Shown here in pieces: positions 49,337-60,790 of a stretch of DNA of 64,000 nt. The position numbers were made by a program, and so were the translations under genes. The notes beneath the pieces were generated by a model. That model was not told where the DNA came from and made no database searches. It was given only the letters and a program-made list of their open reading frames with translations. Origin of the DNA: Isoetes taiwanensis (lineage: Eukaryota > Streptophyta > Lycopodiopsida > Isoetales > Isoetaceae). The stretch's first letter is position 1. Each line of letters starts with the position of its first letter. Location of the stretch: NCBI GenBank assembly GCA_021234155.1, contig JAJEKV010000034.1, positions 6,680,028 through 6,744,027 of the forward strand. The letters run 5' to 3'.

Positions 49337-49429
49337 AATGATGTTGTCCGCAGCATCGTGGGTCTCCCCACCTTGGAGTCTTCCTAATCTGCAATCAACC
49401 TGATGCATACAATATACTACTATAATACT

Positions 49430-50000
49430 TACACATTTATCAAGATTACCTTAAGGTAATATTTTTAAACATTATTACGTCATTAACTTATGAAATAACT
49501 TATCGATTCGTAACGTCATTAAACAAGTTACTCAATAGTTTACTTATCACGACAATTAAGTTTATCAAAATTTTAACATTTCATATCTATAATTATTGTT
49601 CGAGGTACTCTTCATTCCTTGCAACACTTCATATACAATTATTATTTAAGGTACTCTTCATTCCTTGCAACACATTCCAACAAAATTTGTGTTGCAAGTC
49701 TTCGCACCTTAAAATCCTGCATTAATTTTACAATGTCTCTAATTACATACTTACTATCTTAATTGTTAGAATTACTCTAAGGTAATGTTTAAGACATTAC
49801 TGTATTGTTTCATTATCCAATTAACTTATCGCTTCATAACTTAATCCACGCAAGGTAATTATTAACCTTACTTAATACAACATTTAAGTTTATCAATTTC
49901 ATACAAAATTTACACTTCTAAGGTACTCTTCATCCCTTGCAACACATTATAACAAAATTTGTGTTGCAAGTCTTCGTAGCTCGACCTCCTTGTCCTCCGG
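49430..50000. repeat. diverged tandem repeats in the retroelement 3' interior
   Basis: GGTACTCTTCAT(T/C)CCTTGCAACAC occurs near 49602, 49650 and 49922; the last two are followed by AACAAAATTTGTGTTGCAAG, itself a foldback. Phrases with CTTAAGGTAAT/CTCTAAGGTAAT recur near 49450, 49783 and 50605. No coding potential. Confidence 0.7.
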
Positions 50001-52820
50001 AGCGCTCTATTGGCCTGCAGGTTGACACAACGTTATTACCATTTTAATTATTAATAAAATTTTGGTTATATGGTGACCACCCCACCTATCTACATGAATG
50101 CATGGCTAATCTCCCGGCGTAGGAAGAGGATGCTTCTTCCATCGTGGCCGTGGAGACAGCGCCCTATAATACCTATATGCCGCTCATGCCTACACCTTTA
50201 GTTGCCCAACGTGGAGGATAGGTCCTTCCCGTATATGGGGCGTGAAGGACAGATTCCTCCTATCAATGCATATATGGGGCTAGAGGTGCTTTTCCTATCA
50301 ATGCATTCCTGAATGACCTCTTATCTCTCGAGGTCGTCTACTTCCGTGGGACGGAAGTAGACTTTTTAATCTATCCTCCACTCATCCAAGTGGAACCGCG
50401 GTCATGCCTACATTGACATTACACCACGTCCTAGAGATCACCGTAGTGGTCCCATCATCGGTAAATACGCATGTAACCTGTACCTGGCATAGGTTGCATG
50501 CGTAGATTAATCTTAACTACACATGAAACTAATCTAAACACAAATCGACATGCCTGAGCCGATTTTTGCTGGCTCCTTTAATGCATGTGATTAACATAAT
50601 TACCCTAAGGTAATATTTATGAATTAACATTATGATAGTATCGGATGCATTACTTCCGATAGTACAATTATATTTACTCTAAGCTTTGCAATATTTAACA
50701 ACTTTTAGATCGCGATTATTTAAACAATAACCCTGATTTAGACCTATTGTTACATAGACAAGGTTTTAATTATCATACACAAGAATTAGATGTGCTTCTT
50801 ATTCTCTTCCTTGGGTCCTGCATTACCCTTGGAAGTATATCCCTAAGATGCACTTAAGTATATCCGAATTCTATTTTCTATTTATATTTATAAGGACCCC
50901 GAGGTCATATAGCTATCCTTGGAAGGAATTGCATCCTTGCGAAGGATTAATTAACATGCTACCTCACATTATCGTTGTTATTTAACTTATTTCCCTATGA
51001 TACATATACGTACAACAATTTCTATGCAGTTATTAGGATCTATATTTAACTTATCAATAAGACACATTAATGCTTATAATACATGCACACACCTTACCTA
51101 AGGCTAGAGCGCATCCACCCATTGAGCCGGCGTCGAGTAATTTTGGAGATGACTTGGTCGTTGCATTGCTCCCATAGTTTTGCTCCACTTCATTGGTGTA
51201 GTTAGCTACTACGTCAGTCTCGCACGTTGAAGGCCTCCTGAGCACTAAGGTATCTATCTATGTTACGCTCTATTCGCTTCGGCCATTGTCGAAGTGAACT
51301 CTATTCTACGGGAATTCGATGCAAGTACGTTCAATCATAAGATTAAGCCCTCCCACTTTCTTCGAAAAGAAAATGGTCCTGCACCCCTTCAATGACGTTG
51401 TACACAACGTCATATCTATTCTCTCCCCTTAAGAGGTTATACGCTTCTTACTTAGCGCATTACTTTACTAGCCTTAGCTAACATATATAACCATCTAAGA
51501 TGGATGCACATATTATGTTATCATTTATTTCAATATAGTTATGGGTTACCTACTTAGTTAGAACGATTCCAAACCACAAGGTTTTGTCATCATGACAATT
51601 CCTTTTGTCTCAAAAGACTATTTGATTACTATAATTCTTATTTTAGATGTACCTTACATGTATTATTCTTTTATATTCTAGAGATTCCCCCTTTCTTAGC
51701 TATTTAAACTCTTAGAATATTCCTACCAATCGAATTGATGTCATCGTAACAAGTTGGCCGGACTTGTTAGATTACTTCTTTTCTTTCGGTTGGATTATTC
51801 TTTTGGAGGTACTAGATTTATACAACGTCAACAATTATCCTAGTAATGATTCCTTCTTAGCGAGGTGATCAATCTCACCAAGTGGTTTCAATATGTTGGA
51901 TGTCTGTTAACAATCGTGTATAATTTTAGTCACTCCTATGCATTTCCTTCCCAATCTTGACACTTAGCTCAATATTGGGGCGATCCTTTCAGTGAGAATA
52001 TCCGAAAATGCCTTCTAATCCCAATATGGATGTTACCGTCCATACATTTAACCTACTAGGCCCCATGGCCTTAGATCCTTGAGCTTGCTAGAAGCTCATC
52101 CACTCGTTGCCTGCTTGAAGTAGCAAGGTGACGTTCTTCCGAGTCGCTCGATACTTCAGTCTCCTTGACGGTCGCCCTCTTTGATGTAGAGGATGGAGGC
52201 TTTGATGGCGTAGTTGATCACTTGAAATCTTCCATGCCGTTTTTCGAAAGCCTGAAGGTGGCGCCGTTGAAGAAGATCTTTCATCTTGGACTCTTTGTCT
52301 TGGCAGCTAAAGGACGACTCTGTATTCGATATTGTTTCTTCGACTCCATCGACGTCTCATATGTCAAGTCCTCTTGTCGTAATCATGTTGCCCGAAGAGT
52401 GTTGAGGATGTTGATTGCTTCACCCCTGCAAATTGCCTGACATCTCTTCCTTTGATCTATTATGCTATGGGAGGGAAGGAATAACAGGGGAACTATACAT
52501 GCAAAACATATAGCTTACATAATTACAATTACTACTAGAGCTATTAGGTCCCCCTTGTGCCTCCGTTCGAGTTGCACACCTACTCCTTGGCGATGTCATC
52601 GGTGTTCCTCCCGGTGCAATGGTGTTGACGATCTGTATTCTCCTATATGTACGTCAGCTCATACTCCGGGGTACTTGTTGCTATACTTTGGCCCTCCTGT
52701 GTTTGTCGGCTATGGCACAACATGCTTTGCATCACATTCTAACTAAAGGTGTGCTGGTCGTTGATGCTTCGACATTTCAATCTGCTTCCTGATCCCGTTC
52801 TTTGGCGGTAATTGTTCCCC
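50001..52820. other. retroelement interior, no gene recognised
   Basis: AT-rich with short ORFs only. The + ORF at 52165-52440 and the minus ORF at 51054-51245 lack recognisable domains. Confidence 0.4.
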
Positions 52821-52838
52821 CTTCATGCTGCTTGAAGC

Positions 52839-53290
52839 GGCGTGGGATAGTTTTACCCTTGATTGGGGGATCCCGGAGGTGGTGATCCCGTTCTCCGGGA
52901 TCACCATCAGAAAAGATCCCGTCCTCCGGGATCACACAGTCAACTGCGCAGTTAATGGGTTACTGCGCAGTTTAGGGCTGATTTTCGGCCGGATTGAAGC
53001 TTCCTGATTACAGCGGCGCTCGCTTTGATTCCTCCTTTGCTCCTACCTGCCCCTCTGATTCAGCCCATTCCGACCATCCTCGAACTGACCCCATTCGATT
53101 TGGTTGCGGATCAAGGGAGAAAATCCCACACGAAATCTGCCCCATTTTTTCTTTCAAGGGCCAAAAAAAATGCGCAGTTACTGCGCAGTAAGGGGGATTC
53201 CGTCCTCCGGGATCACACGTCGTGGGGGATCCCGTCCTCCGGGATCACACCTCCGGGATCCCCCAATCAAGGGTAAAACTATCCCACGCC
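52839..53290. mobile_element. Mutator-type MITE, 43-bp perfect TIRs, 9-bp TSD
   Basis: The 452-bp element starts GGCGTGGGATAGTTTTACCC, and its right end is the perfect reverse complement for 43 bp. It is flanked by identical 9-bp duplications GCTTGAAGC (52830-52838 and 53291-53299). Nine-base duplications and long TIRs are diagnostic of Mutator-like transposons. Subterminal parts carry several copies of the small palindrome GATCCCG-TCCTC-CGGGATC and of ACTGCGCAGT. The middle (about 52980-53150) is unique and GC-rich, with no ORF of known family. It must be moved by a transposase elsewhere. Confidence 0.93.
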
Positions 53291-53654
53291 GCTTGAAGCT
53301 ATTTGGAGGCGTCTCTTGAGGCTGTGGGCGATTCCTTTGGCTATACTCCTCTGGAGTTGTTTTCTTCTGCAGTTGTTCTTTGAATCGTCCATCCTTGGGT
53401 TCACCAAGTTGCATGCAAGTCCGCGTGCAAGTCATCGGCTCGCCTCGCCTAGTTGCTTCTCCGTCGAGGTTCCAAACTCCCTTGTTTGATCCCCTCGATC
53501 ACATGGCTTGGACGTTGTCACGTTCCACAGTGCTATGCCATCTTCTTGTCTTGAGGTACCTTCCGGTGGCTTTAATTGTGCTCGTCAGTTTTGATCCTCC
53601 TGTTGCCTCTGGGGAGCTCGTGGAAGAAGTCGGTTGCTAGCACTTCTCCAGCTT

Positions 53655-55973
53655 TCAGTTCCTGACCTTTGTCCCTCTATGCATGTCGGTCTCTCTGGCA
53701 AGTAAAGCATCATGGCTCTCCTCCCTGCTGGCTATGTTGTCGGGATGATGGATCCTTATATCTGCGCAGCTTGAGCCTTGAGTTGAAAAAGTACCTGCCT
53801 TAGATATACTCTTGTCGTTGAATAGCCTGGCTATTATCTTGAACTCTCTTTTTGCCGAAGCTGCTTCAGTTGCTATCCTTGTCGTTAAGGTGTCGAATGC
53901 TTCTACCTTGGGCGTTTGACGTGCCACATGTCGGAGATATGATCGGCTTCTTCTCTTCTAATTACTGGTAGGAGTACCTGACGAAGCCATCACCTAGTTG
54001 TTGAAGGCATATCTCCTCGTCGCAGTGCCTTTCGTAAGTGCATCTCCATCTAATACACGTGTCATAGCGCATCACCCTATATTACCACAAGGTGGAATTA
54101 TGGTCGTCGAGATGTGCCTTCTTGGTTGGCTTGTTGATGTCGGGTCGTTCCTCCTTCTATTGTTGAGGCCACTCGTGTCATAAGTTTGTCAAGTGTTGCC
54201 GCTGCCACAAGAGATAGTGTTGCGCCCTGATGATGTCCTGATGCAGTGCTGATGATCTTGACATGACCGGTGTTGTCTCTTGTTCTGACATTGGGTGGAC
54301 GCGCGGTCTTCTACTTGAGGGCACTTCCCGAAGTGTTTGGAGTTGAAGGTTTGCTTGGGCTCTGGTCGTTTCTCCCTCGTACTTGCTCTTCCATTTTGAT
54401 CTTGGGCTATAGTTGTGCTTCCTTGCTTCCTTGCTTCCTTGCTTCCTCATTTGGTAGTCGAAGTGAAGGAGCTTCCTGATGTAAGCGCTAAATCCGTAAA
54501 ACATGACTTTAAACTCATGTTTCTCCCCTATATCTGTGAGCACCCGAGATATACAATAGACATATACGCATTTACATTGGGATTTTAATTCATCCACTTT
54601 TTCAAAACAACTACGAAGATCTACTTAAATGTTTATACTCCTTTAGGGTTTCCCCTCCTCCTATCGCGTTTGATCCTTCGGTTTTGTTGCATCTTCTTCG
54701 TTCTGGTTGACTCAGGGATTCCTTGAGATGCTGCTACTATTGTTGAGCTTCATGTCTGATCCGAGCTCGTCACCCCAAGTTGCGAAGAGTGTTCGTCGAT
54801 GTGATCCCTTGAAAAAGATGCTCCTCCTTAATGTGTATGTCCGTCGTAAGGAATGCAGTGACCGCTCAACGTCCCTACATGCGGTGTGTCGTTGCAAGAT
54901 TGCCGATGTGCGGTGCCATTGATCGCTTGAGTAGGGTCACCTGGAGCATTTTGTCGGGCATTCTTGAATGTCTTCGAAGCTCTGAGATCGTGGTCGGTAG
55001 GCAGGCATTGTCATTCCTCCGCAGGTTGAATTTCTGAGTGCGACTCCTGTTGCTTGGGCTTTGCTTCATTCCGAGGTGCCTCTCCTGTGCCTGGAAGTGT
55101 GGTCATCTCCATTGCCCCTACCATGGCTCCTTCTGGTCGCCTTTGCATGATTTGTATCTGCTGGGTAGGTCGTATCCTCCGTCCTTTGGATCCTATCCAT
55201 TCGAGTCTCGCACTCCTTGGCTGACGTAGTAAAGTCGTCCTTCCTTTGGTTTCTAGGTGTTTCTGGGTCCGGCATTCTTGTTCGAGCGGAATATTCTCCT
55301 CCTTGATCTTGCCCCTAATGCTGATATAGGCCTTCAAGTCGGAGGTGTTCCTTCCCTGATATGCGTCTCCTCCCTCTCATGTTCTCCTACTTTTTTGGAA
55401 CCGATGAAAGTTCTCCTGCTGGTGCAAGGGAGCTGGAAGCTCGTCCGGGTCAGCCTTAGGTGCTTTGTGGTTGCCTAGCTTGGTTGCTCCTTTTGTTGAC
55501 GTTGCATGACATTCGCTTGAGCTGCTGGGCTGCAAGGTCGTGGTTGTCTTCCCTCCGGTTTCTATACGCTCCTGTGTCGCCATGACTTCTCTCCTCGATG
55601 AAATATTATGCCCTCTGACCTTAGCTCGTGATGCCAACGTGGCATCGATGTCTAACGTCTTCCTGCACCTGTATTTTGCTGCCTTGCATTCTTCCATTTG
55701 AAACTCATGTACTTGGTGAAGGCGTCGAGATCCTCTTTCTGATGCGAGCTCGTGGACGTGGTAGCCGGGAGGTTGACATCTAGAAAAATTCTTGATGCCG
55801 TTGGTTACCAATATTCTTCCCATTTGATGAAGATTGATGATAGGCCGGTGGTGTCCTGTTCTACTCGTTTGTCGATTGAGGTGTTTGTCATTGTGCTTCC
55901 CTCTCTTGGGTCTGCCTTTTGGGTCTCCTCTCCTTATCTGTCTGTACATCGGCTGGGACTTCGATGTCTTCAA
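53655..55973 (-). pseudogene. basic gag-like ORF fragments of the minus-strand retroelement
   Basis: Three or more minus ORFs in different frames (55377-55973, 55011-55337, 54178-54597, 53655-53927) encode Arg/Lys/Gln-rich, low-complexity protein with no zinc knuckle or enzyme motif that I can identify. Their position between the 5' LTR and the non-coding interior suggests remains of gag, interrupted by frameshifts. The + ORFs over the same interval are shadows. Confidence 0.35.
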
Positions 55974-56756
55974 GAAGTTGCGCCTCTAGCTCGTCTGTGG
56001 CTCTGGCTTTGTACTTCGAAAGCAACGCTCGTATATCCTAGAGTCTAAGGGTCTACTTGAAGGGCTCTCCTACAACATTCTGGGTTCTATGAGCAAGCAA
56101 GATGGCTCGAGCAGCATTACTGAAGACATATCTATAATCTACAAGTCTATGGACATTAGGACATGTGGTATGGCATGACATGAGGGTTGTTTTGCAAAAC
56201 CTCCATGATGTTTGAGGCATACTCTAAGGTTCTAGCAAAGTTGGTTTGGGGAAGTCCAATCTCTACACATGGAGTGACTTGGGCAGCTCTAGACTCTAGC
56301 TCCTTTCTAGGTATCCTGGCAATAGGGAGTGTCAATGTGACGGCTATATAAGTCAAACTCTATTAGAAGGACACAGAATTAGGTCAAGGTTTATGCCTTT
56401 GGCTTGAGCAGAGGTGATGTACAAACAGTTGAACATGGGTTGCTATGCTGAGGTTTAGATGACTATAAGAACGGGGTGTTCTTGGGCACTTCTATCTAGG
56501 AGTAAAGCATCAGCTTCGAGCCGAGATCAATACTTGCTAGCTACTAATGGGGTATGCTTCTATTTACAAACAAACCACAGTTTGGGAAAACAATTCAAGG
56601 GTTTGAGCAATTTTGGTCATTTTGAGCTGGGGTTTGACATTTCTAGCCTAATTTGAGGTCATAAATGGATTCTAGGCTGTCTAACGGTCCTATTGCAACA
56701 AATTTCAGGCGATTCGGAGCTCTGTAGCTCAAGTTATGGAGGTTCAAAGTTTGGAG

Positions 56757-57023
56757 GTCTCACACATTGCGCCCAGACCAATAATGAACTTTTCATTTTC
56801 TGTCCTGGCGCGACGTGTGAGACATTGGCTCTAAATGGGTTAAACTTGTCCAATTTGAGTGATATAAGAGTCTAATTCTGCTGGACTCATCGAGTTAGGC
56901 GGAATTGACCCCCTATTTGGTCGATTTGGAGCTGTTTTGGGCACTTTTGGGGCATGGTCTCACACGTTGCGCCCAGACCAATAATGAACTTTTCATTTTC
57001 TGTCCTGGCGCGACGTGTGAGAC
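56757..57023. repeat. two identical-type hairpins exactly 200 bp apart
   Basis: 56757-56823 and 56957-57023 are 67-bp copies differing at one position. Each begins GTCTCACAC(A/G)TTGCGCCCAG and ends CTGGCGCGACGTGTGAGAC, which pair as a stem with about four mismatches around an A/T-rich loop. A third, half copy (left arm only) begins at 57953. Confidence 0.85.
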
Positions 57024-57165
57024 ATCCTCTCGAATTGGCCTAGGATGTCTGTTTTGACTAAAGCAAAAGCTAAAACTTACTAACTCAACTTAATTAAGTA
57101 ACTTCATACACTTATAATTTACTCTAAAACACTTTGTATTAAACAAAATTTTATCATTTACGAAA

Positions 57166-57634
57166 TTAATAAGGATCTCCTTTGATATGACAGGCTAAGT
57201 GCATACCTTTCTTCATTAGAGTTACTCTCTTGGCGTGTACTGTGCAGGCTGTTGAGTCTTCAAAATGTTGGACCAGCTTCTGCTCTGCTGCTTCTTGAAC
57301 CTTGGCCTCCCGCTCTCGTTCTGCCCTCTCCCCTTCTTGTATCTCCCGCTCTATCTGCTCGTACGCTTCTTGGGTCGCTTCATCCATTGAATCCGGAGAT
57401 CCAATGTCCTCTTCCTCTAGTGCTTTCGTTGATCCACGGGATCCCTACTCCTGAGGCGGCTTGGTCGAGTGTTGGCGTTCCTTGATGACTACCTTGACGT
57501 TCGGGGTCTTCTTCGTCCCCCGCTTGGGCTCCTCCACGCCTTTGCCCTTCCGCTTCTTGTTTTCTTCGGCCTCCTTGGCCTCTGGCTGTTTCGCCTTGTC
57601 GAGGAAGTCGAGTGGTCTGTTTGGTGCGCGCCAT
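57166..57634 (-). pseudogene. gag-like N-terminus with histone-H3-tail-like start
   Basis: The minus ORF starting at 57634 begins MARTKQTTRLPRQ and is rich in Arg, Gly, Gln and Glu to its stop near 57380. A second frame (57387-57166) continues with an acidic/basic coiled-coil-like stretch (EQIEREIQEGERAERERE). A frameshift between them is likely. It lies ~660 bp inside the truncated 5' LTR, where gag should start. The first eight residues after Met match the histone H3 tail (ARTKQTAR) at seven of eight positions. No known gag domain was recognised. Confidence 0.45.
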
Positions 57635-57754
57635 GTCGATCGGAGCCTTGGTGTCTCTTAAGGGTCTTGGTTCTAAGTCTAAGGCTTGGCCATTAATATT
57701 ATCTAAAATTATTAAAGCTTAAATCTAATTAAAAATCATGTTTTAAACATAAAC

Positions 57755-57850
57755 GATGCTCGCCTTTAGTGGTTGGCATGGGGGGTTTGGAGGGGTTCAA
57801 CCCTATGGGTGGGAGGTTCAATTCCCGCTACTGTGGGAATCCTTTTAAGA
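57755..57850 (+). mobile_element. tRNA-derived SINE head or tRNA relic
   Basis: GGTTCAATTCC (57815-57825) is a perfect B box. CGCCTTTAGTGGTTGGCAT upstream (about 57761-57779) resembles a tRNA D-arm but only partly fits the A box. A second B-box-like GGTTCAACCC lies at 57795. No full cloverleaf. Confidence 0.4.
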
Positions 57851-58064
57851 TGAGGTTCAAATAGATTGGAAAGCTAGACTAATCTAGCTAATTCCTAGCT
57901 ACCAAGTTACTTTTCTAAAATTCATGACTTTTCAAAGTGTTTTGAGATCAATGTCTCACACATTGCGCCCAGCCCGAAAATGAGGTTTTCATTATCATTA
58001 TCCTTCAAATCACTTCTTTTGAAGGTTTTGGCTCAGTAATTTTAGTCTTTTTATGTTCTCATTC

Positions 58065-58242
58065 ACTTTAACTGTTACTAGCTTAGCATATACTACAAAA
58101 ATGAGAAAAAAAAATTCCATTTTTCGAGGTTTGAGGATCCTATCAAGTTAGTACTTTAACTGTTACTAGCTTAGCATATACTACAAAAATGAGAAATTTT
58201 TTTTCCATTTTTCGAGGTTTGAGGATCCTATCAAGTTAGTAC
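58065..58242. repeat. tandem duplication, 89-bp unit
   Basis: Two adjacent copies starting CTTTAACTGTTACTAGCTTA at 58065 and 58154. They differ mainly in whether the central homopolymer is A8-9 or T8-9. Confidence 0.9.
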
Positions 58243-58290
58243 TACTGGGAGCATGGTCAGTGCTTTGCTCTTGGTCTCCAAGAACATTGC

Positions 58291-58899
58291 TCCCCTACTC
58301 ATATACGGTGCACTCACCGTATATAAACAGGAGTTCATCCCCCATACCAGCTCCATGCTAATATAGGGCCCTCCACGTATCACTGCAACCTTGAAGAGTT
58401 CCAGTGGGAAGAATGAAGGGGTCCTTTACCCTGTCTCCCTCAGGGCCTACCTAGCTGCGGAAGTGTAATATACATGTCAGTAGTACATACATCAACATCA
58501 TAAGACCATCACGAAGGATGGTTCACCACATATCTGCATAGACAAAGATCAGCACATCACATAGGGAGATCCTACCCAAGGCTCAGACTCAAGGGGATGA
58601 CTAACGGCTTGGGTCTCCAGAGGTCATTGCAGACAGAATTCATGGCAAAAGGATTTGGCTGGCATAGGAACATGGCTTAGGGTTGTCCACTCCATCCGCC
58701 CCTCCTGTGCACACTTTGCAGAGTAGGCTGAAAAGTGTTGGGACCTGACTGTAGCCCGCCGGATGCATAGCCAAAGGGCCTATTCCTGGGTTGCATCTCC
58801 CAGTTCCGATGGGGCAGGTAGGGATCACTCCCTCCAGAGATCTACATGCTGACTCAAGGTGACTAGAGGGCCACTGCCCTTATTCGACTTAACCCACTG
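58291..58899 (-). mobile_element. truncated 5' LTR of the minus-strand retroelement
   Basis: Matches 47745-48354 with about ten substitutions and one 1-bp deletion. The U3 half is missing: the sequence breaks at 58899 into copia sequence, with a 16-17-bp direct repeat (ACTGCCCTTATTCGAC) at the junction (58872-58887 and 58897-58912). Confidence 0.85.
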
Positions 58900-58911
58900 C
58901 CCTTATTCGAC

Positions 58912-59905
58912 ATTATAATATTCTTGTTTGTAATGATATGACACTCCTAACCACTGTCAAGCAGCAGCTAGCCTCAATGTTTGAAATGACTGATCTTGGA
59001 AATATCCGTTCTTGTCTTGGTTTCAACATTCAACATGATCGTTCAAAAGGATGGATGCATTTGAGTCAGACGAATGCTATACTAGAGGCTGTGGACAAGT
59101 TTGGTCTATCACAATGCAAAGTTGTAGCATCACCTATGGTTGTTAGTCCAAAGGATTTACATTTGTCTAAGCTGCATTGTCCTCAAACAGATCAAGAGCA
59201 GGATGCCATGAAAGATATTCCTTATACCAATTTGGTTGGAGCTCTTCAATACTTTGCACATGCTTCTCGTCCAGATATTTCATTTGCTGCAAATCTTTTG
59301 GGTCAATTTATGTCCAATCCTGGTAAAGAACATTGGGTTGCTGCTAAACGTGTTTTGAGATATTTGAAAGGAACAGCCAACTATGGACTTTTATATTGTA
59401 AGCAAGATGGTGAGCAAGGGATTATGTCTTTAACAGGTTATACAGATGCAGATTGGGCAAGTTCTGATCATCTAATGCGATCTAAAAGTGGGAATTGTTT
59501 TACCATTGGATCATCTTTAGTGTCATGGGCTTGCAAGAAACAAAATTGTATTGCCACTTCTACTACAGAATCTGAATATGTAGCTGCTTCATTTGCTTGT
59601 CGTGAGCTAGTTTGGTTACGACGACTCCTTACAGATTTTGGGTTTCCACAGTCTCAAAGGACAACTTTGTTTTGTGACAATCAGGGTGCTAATTCACTTG
59701 TGAAAGATCGTGTTGAATTCCAAATCTAAGCACATAGAGATACACAATCATTATGTTCGAGCAGAAGTAAAAAAGGGCACAGTTAAGACTGAATATTGTC
59801 CTTCACATTTAATGCGTGCTGATATGTTTACAAAGGCACTTAGTGAGAAGCCATTATCTGAACATAGACTTGCTTTGGGAGTTACACTAGCTCCGCTATG
59901 AGTAC
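58912..59905 (+). mobile_element. Ty1/copia reverse transcriptase end and RNase H, one frameshift
   Basis: The ORF opens just downstream of where the catalytic YVDD box should be. It reads NDMTLLTTVKQQLASMFEMTDLG, then LGFNIQHDR, then VGALQYFAHASRPDI and ANLLGQFMSNPGKEHW. RNase H follows with GYTDADWASS, TSTTESEYVAAS and LFCDNQGANSL. At about 59710 the frame shifts by one base; the second frame gives SKHIEIHNHYVR and ADMFTKALSE, then a natural stop near 59901. Well preserved compared with the other copia relics. The upstream half is lost at the junction with the truncated LTR. Confidence 0.93.
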
Positions 59906-59907
59906 TT

Positions 59908-59909
<2 letters not shown>

Positions 59910-59947
<38 letters not shown>

Positions 59948-60450
59948 AAGGTGTTTTTTATATTGCATTTATATGAAATACATGAGTACCTTTGCTTATA
60001 AAAGCAAAGAAAATCAGAAAATTCAGTAATATAGGAACTGCTATAATAGGTAGATCCTTATAGTCTTATAACAAAACTTAGATATCAGAAAAGGAGAATA
60101 AAACCGAGATAAGGTTTTCAAATATGAAAACTGTCGATAACCAAGATATTATCCCTGTAATGATTATTATGCAAGACTTCACTGTCGAATTACTAAGCCA
60201 CATCAAGCACATCCTGTAGAGTGAAGTCTGGGATGTCATTCTTGCCAAACATCCTCAGCATTGTGTCCAAGTCCTCTGGTGTATAATTGGTGAAGTCAAG
60301 TAGCAGCAGGACATGGGCTTGCCTCTTCTGCTGCCATTTATGAAACAGGTTCTCAAAGTACAGTTTGAGATTATTAAACCTCCATATGAGCACATAATCA
60401 TAGGAGGGAGCTCGTGTTTTTTCCTTTTGATTCCCACAAAAGGTTTTTTT
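59910..60450 (-). mobile_element. poly(A)-tailed retrocopy inserted in copia 3' region
   Basis: Read on -, a coding-like end (NLKLYFENLFHKWQQKRQ, TNYTPEDLDTMLRMFGKND, FTLQDVLDVA, stop near 60193) is followed by ~280 bp of AT-rich 3' UTR-like sequence and 32 A (T tract 59910-59941). Flanks TACTTAA (59903-59909) and TACTCAA (60451-60457) could be a short target duplication with one mismatch. This is the layout of a 5'-truncated retrocopy made by LINE machinery. I do not recognise the parent protein. Confidence 0.6.
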
Positions 60451-60572
60451 TACTCAAGCTAGAGATCAATTCTGCAGGGGGGACATACATGATACATTGT
60501 GCATTTGATCTCACCTTCGAAGACACATGCTGCTTATTTTGATTTACAAAGAGACCAAGTTTGTACGGGGGA

Positions 60573-60790
60573 TGTTGGAACGTGTCATATTTACACGTGT
60601 TACAATCTTGGCTCTTTGGTTTATATTTGGCTCAAGGAGCTAAAGGGGGCTTTTGCCTTTTAGCCCTCATTGTATATAAGAGCATGCTCTCTTCATGAAT
60701 AATCATTCGCTTTGGGGTTAACTTGTGCTTTCTCTCTTTCTCTGTTGTTTTGCTGCGTCTCTTATTTCCTTGCTTGTCATATTCTCAACA
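60573..60790 (+). mobile_element. copia 3' LTR, 218 bp
   Basis: Starts TGTTGGAACGTGTCATATTT and ends CTCAACA, the classic TGTTG...CAACA copia termini. It is preceded by the purine-rich ACGGGGGA (polypurine tract, 60565-60572). A TATA box TATATAAG lies at 60673-60680. It belongs to the copia RNase H at 58912-59905, so orientation and spacing agree. The 5' LTR is not in the window. Confidence 0.88.

Larger units (their letters stand above)
47738..58899 (-). mobile_element. large LTR retroelement, apparently without polymerase genes
   Basis: Layout on -: truncated 5' LTR (58899-58291), leader, gag-like ORFs (about 57634-53655), a long AT-rich non-coding part (about 52000-49340), polypurine tract, 3' LTR. 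I found no protease, reverse transcriptase, RNase H or integrase motif on either strand of the ~9-kb interior. It therefore resembles a non-autonomous large retrotransposon derivative. LTR copies differ at about ten of 610 positions, so the insertion is fairly recent. The last bases of the 5' LTR and the primer site are not intact (GGGGAGCAATG instead of GGGGACGTCACA). Confidence 0.7.
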
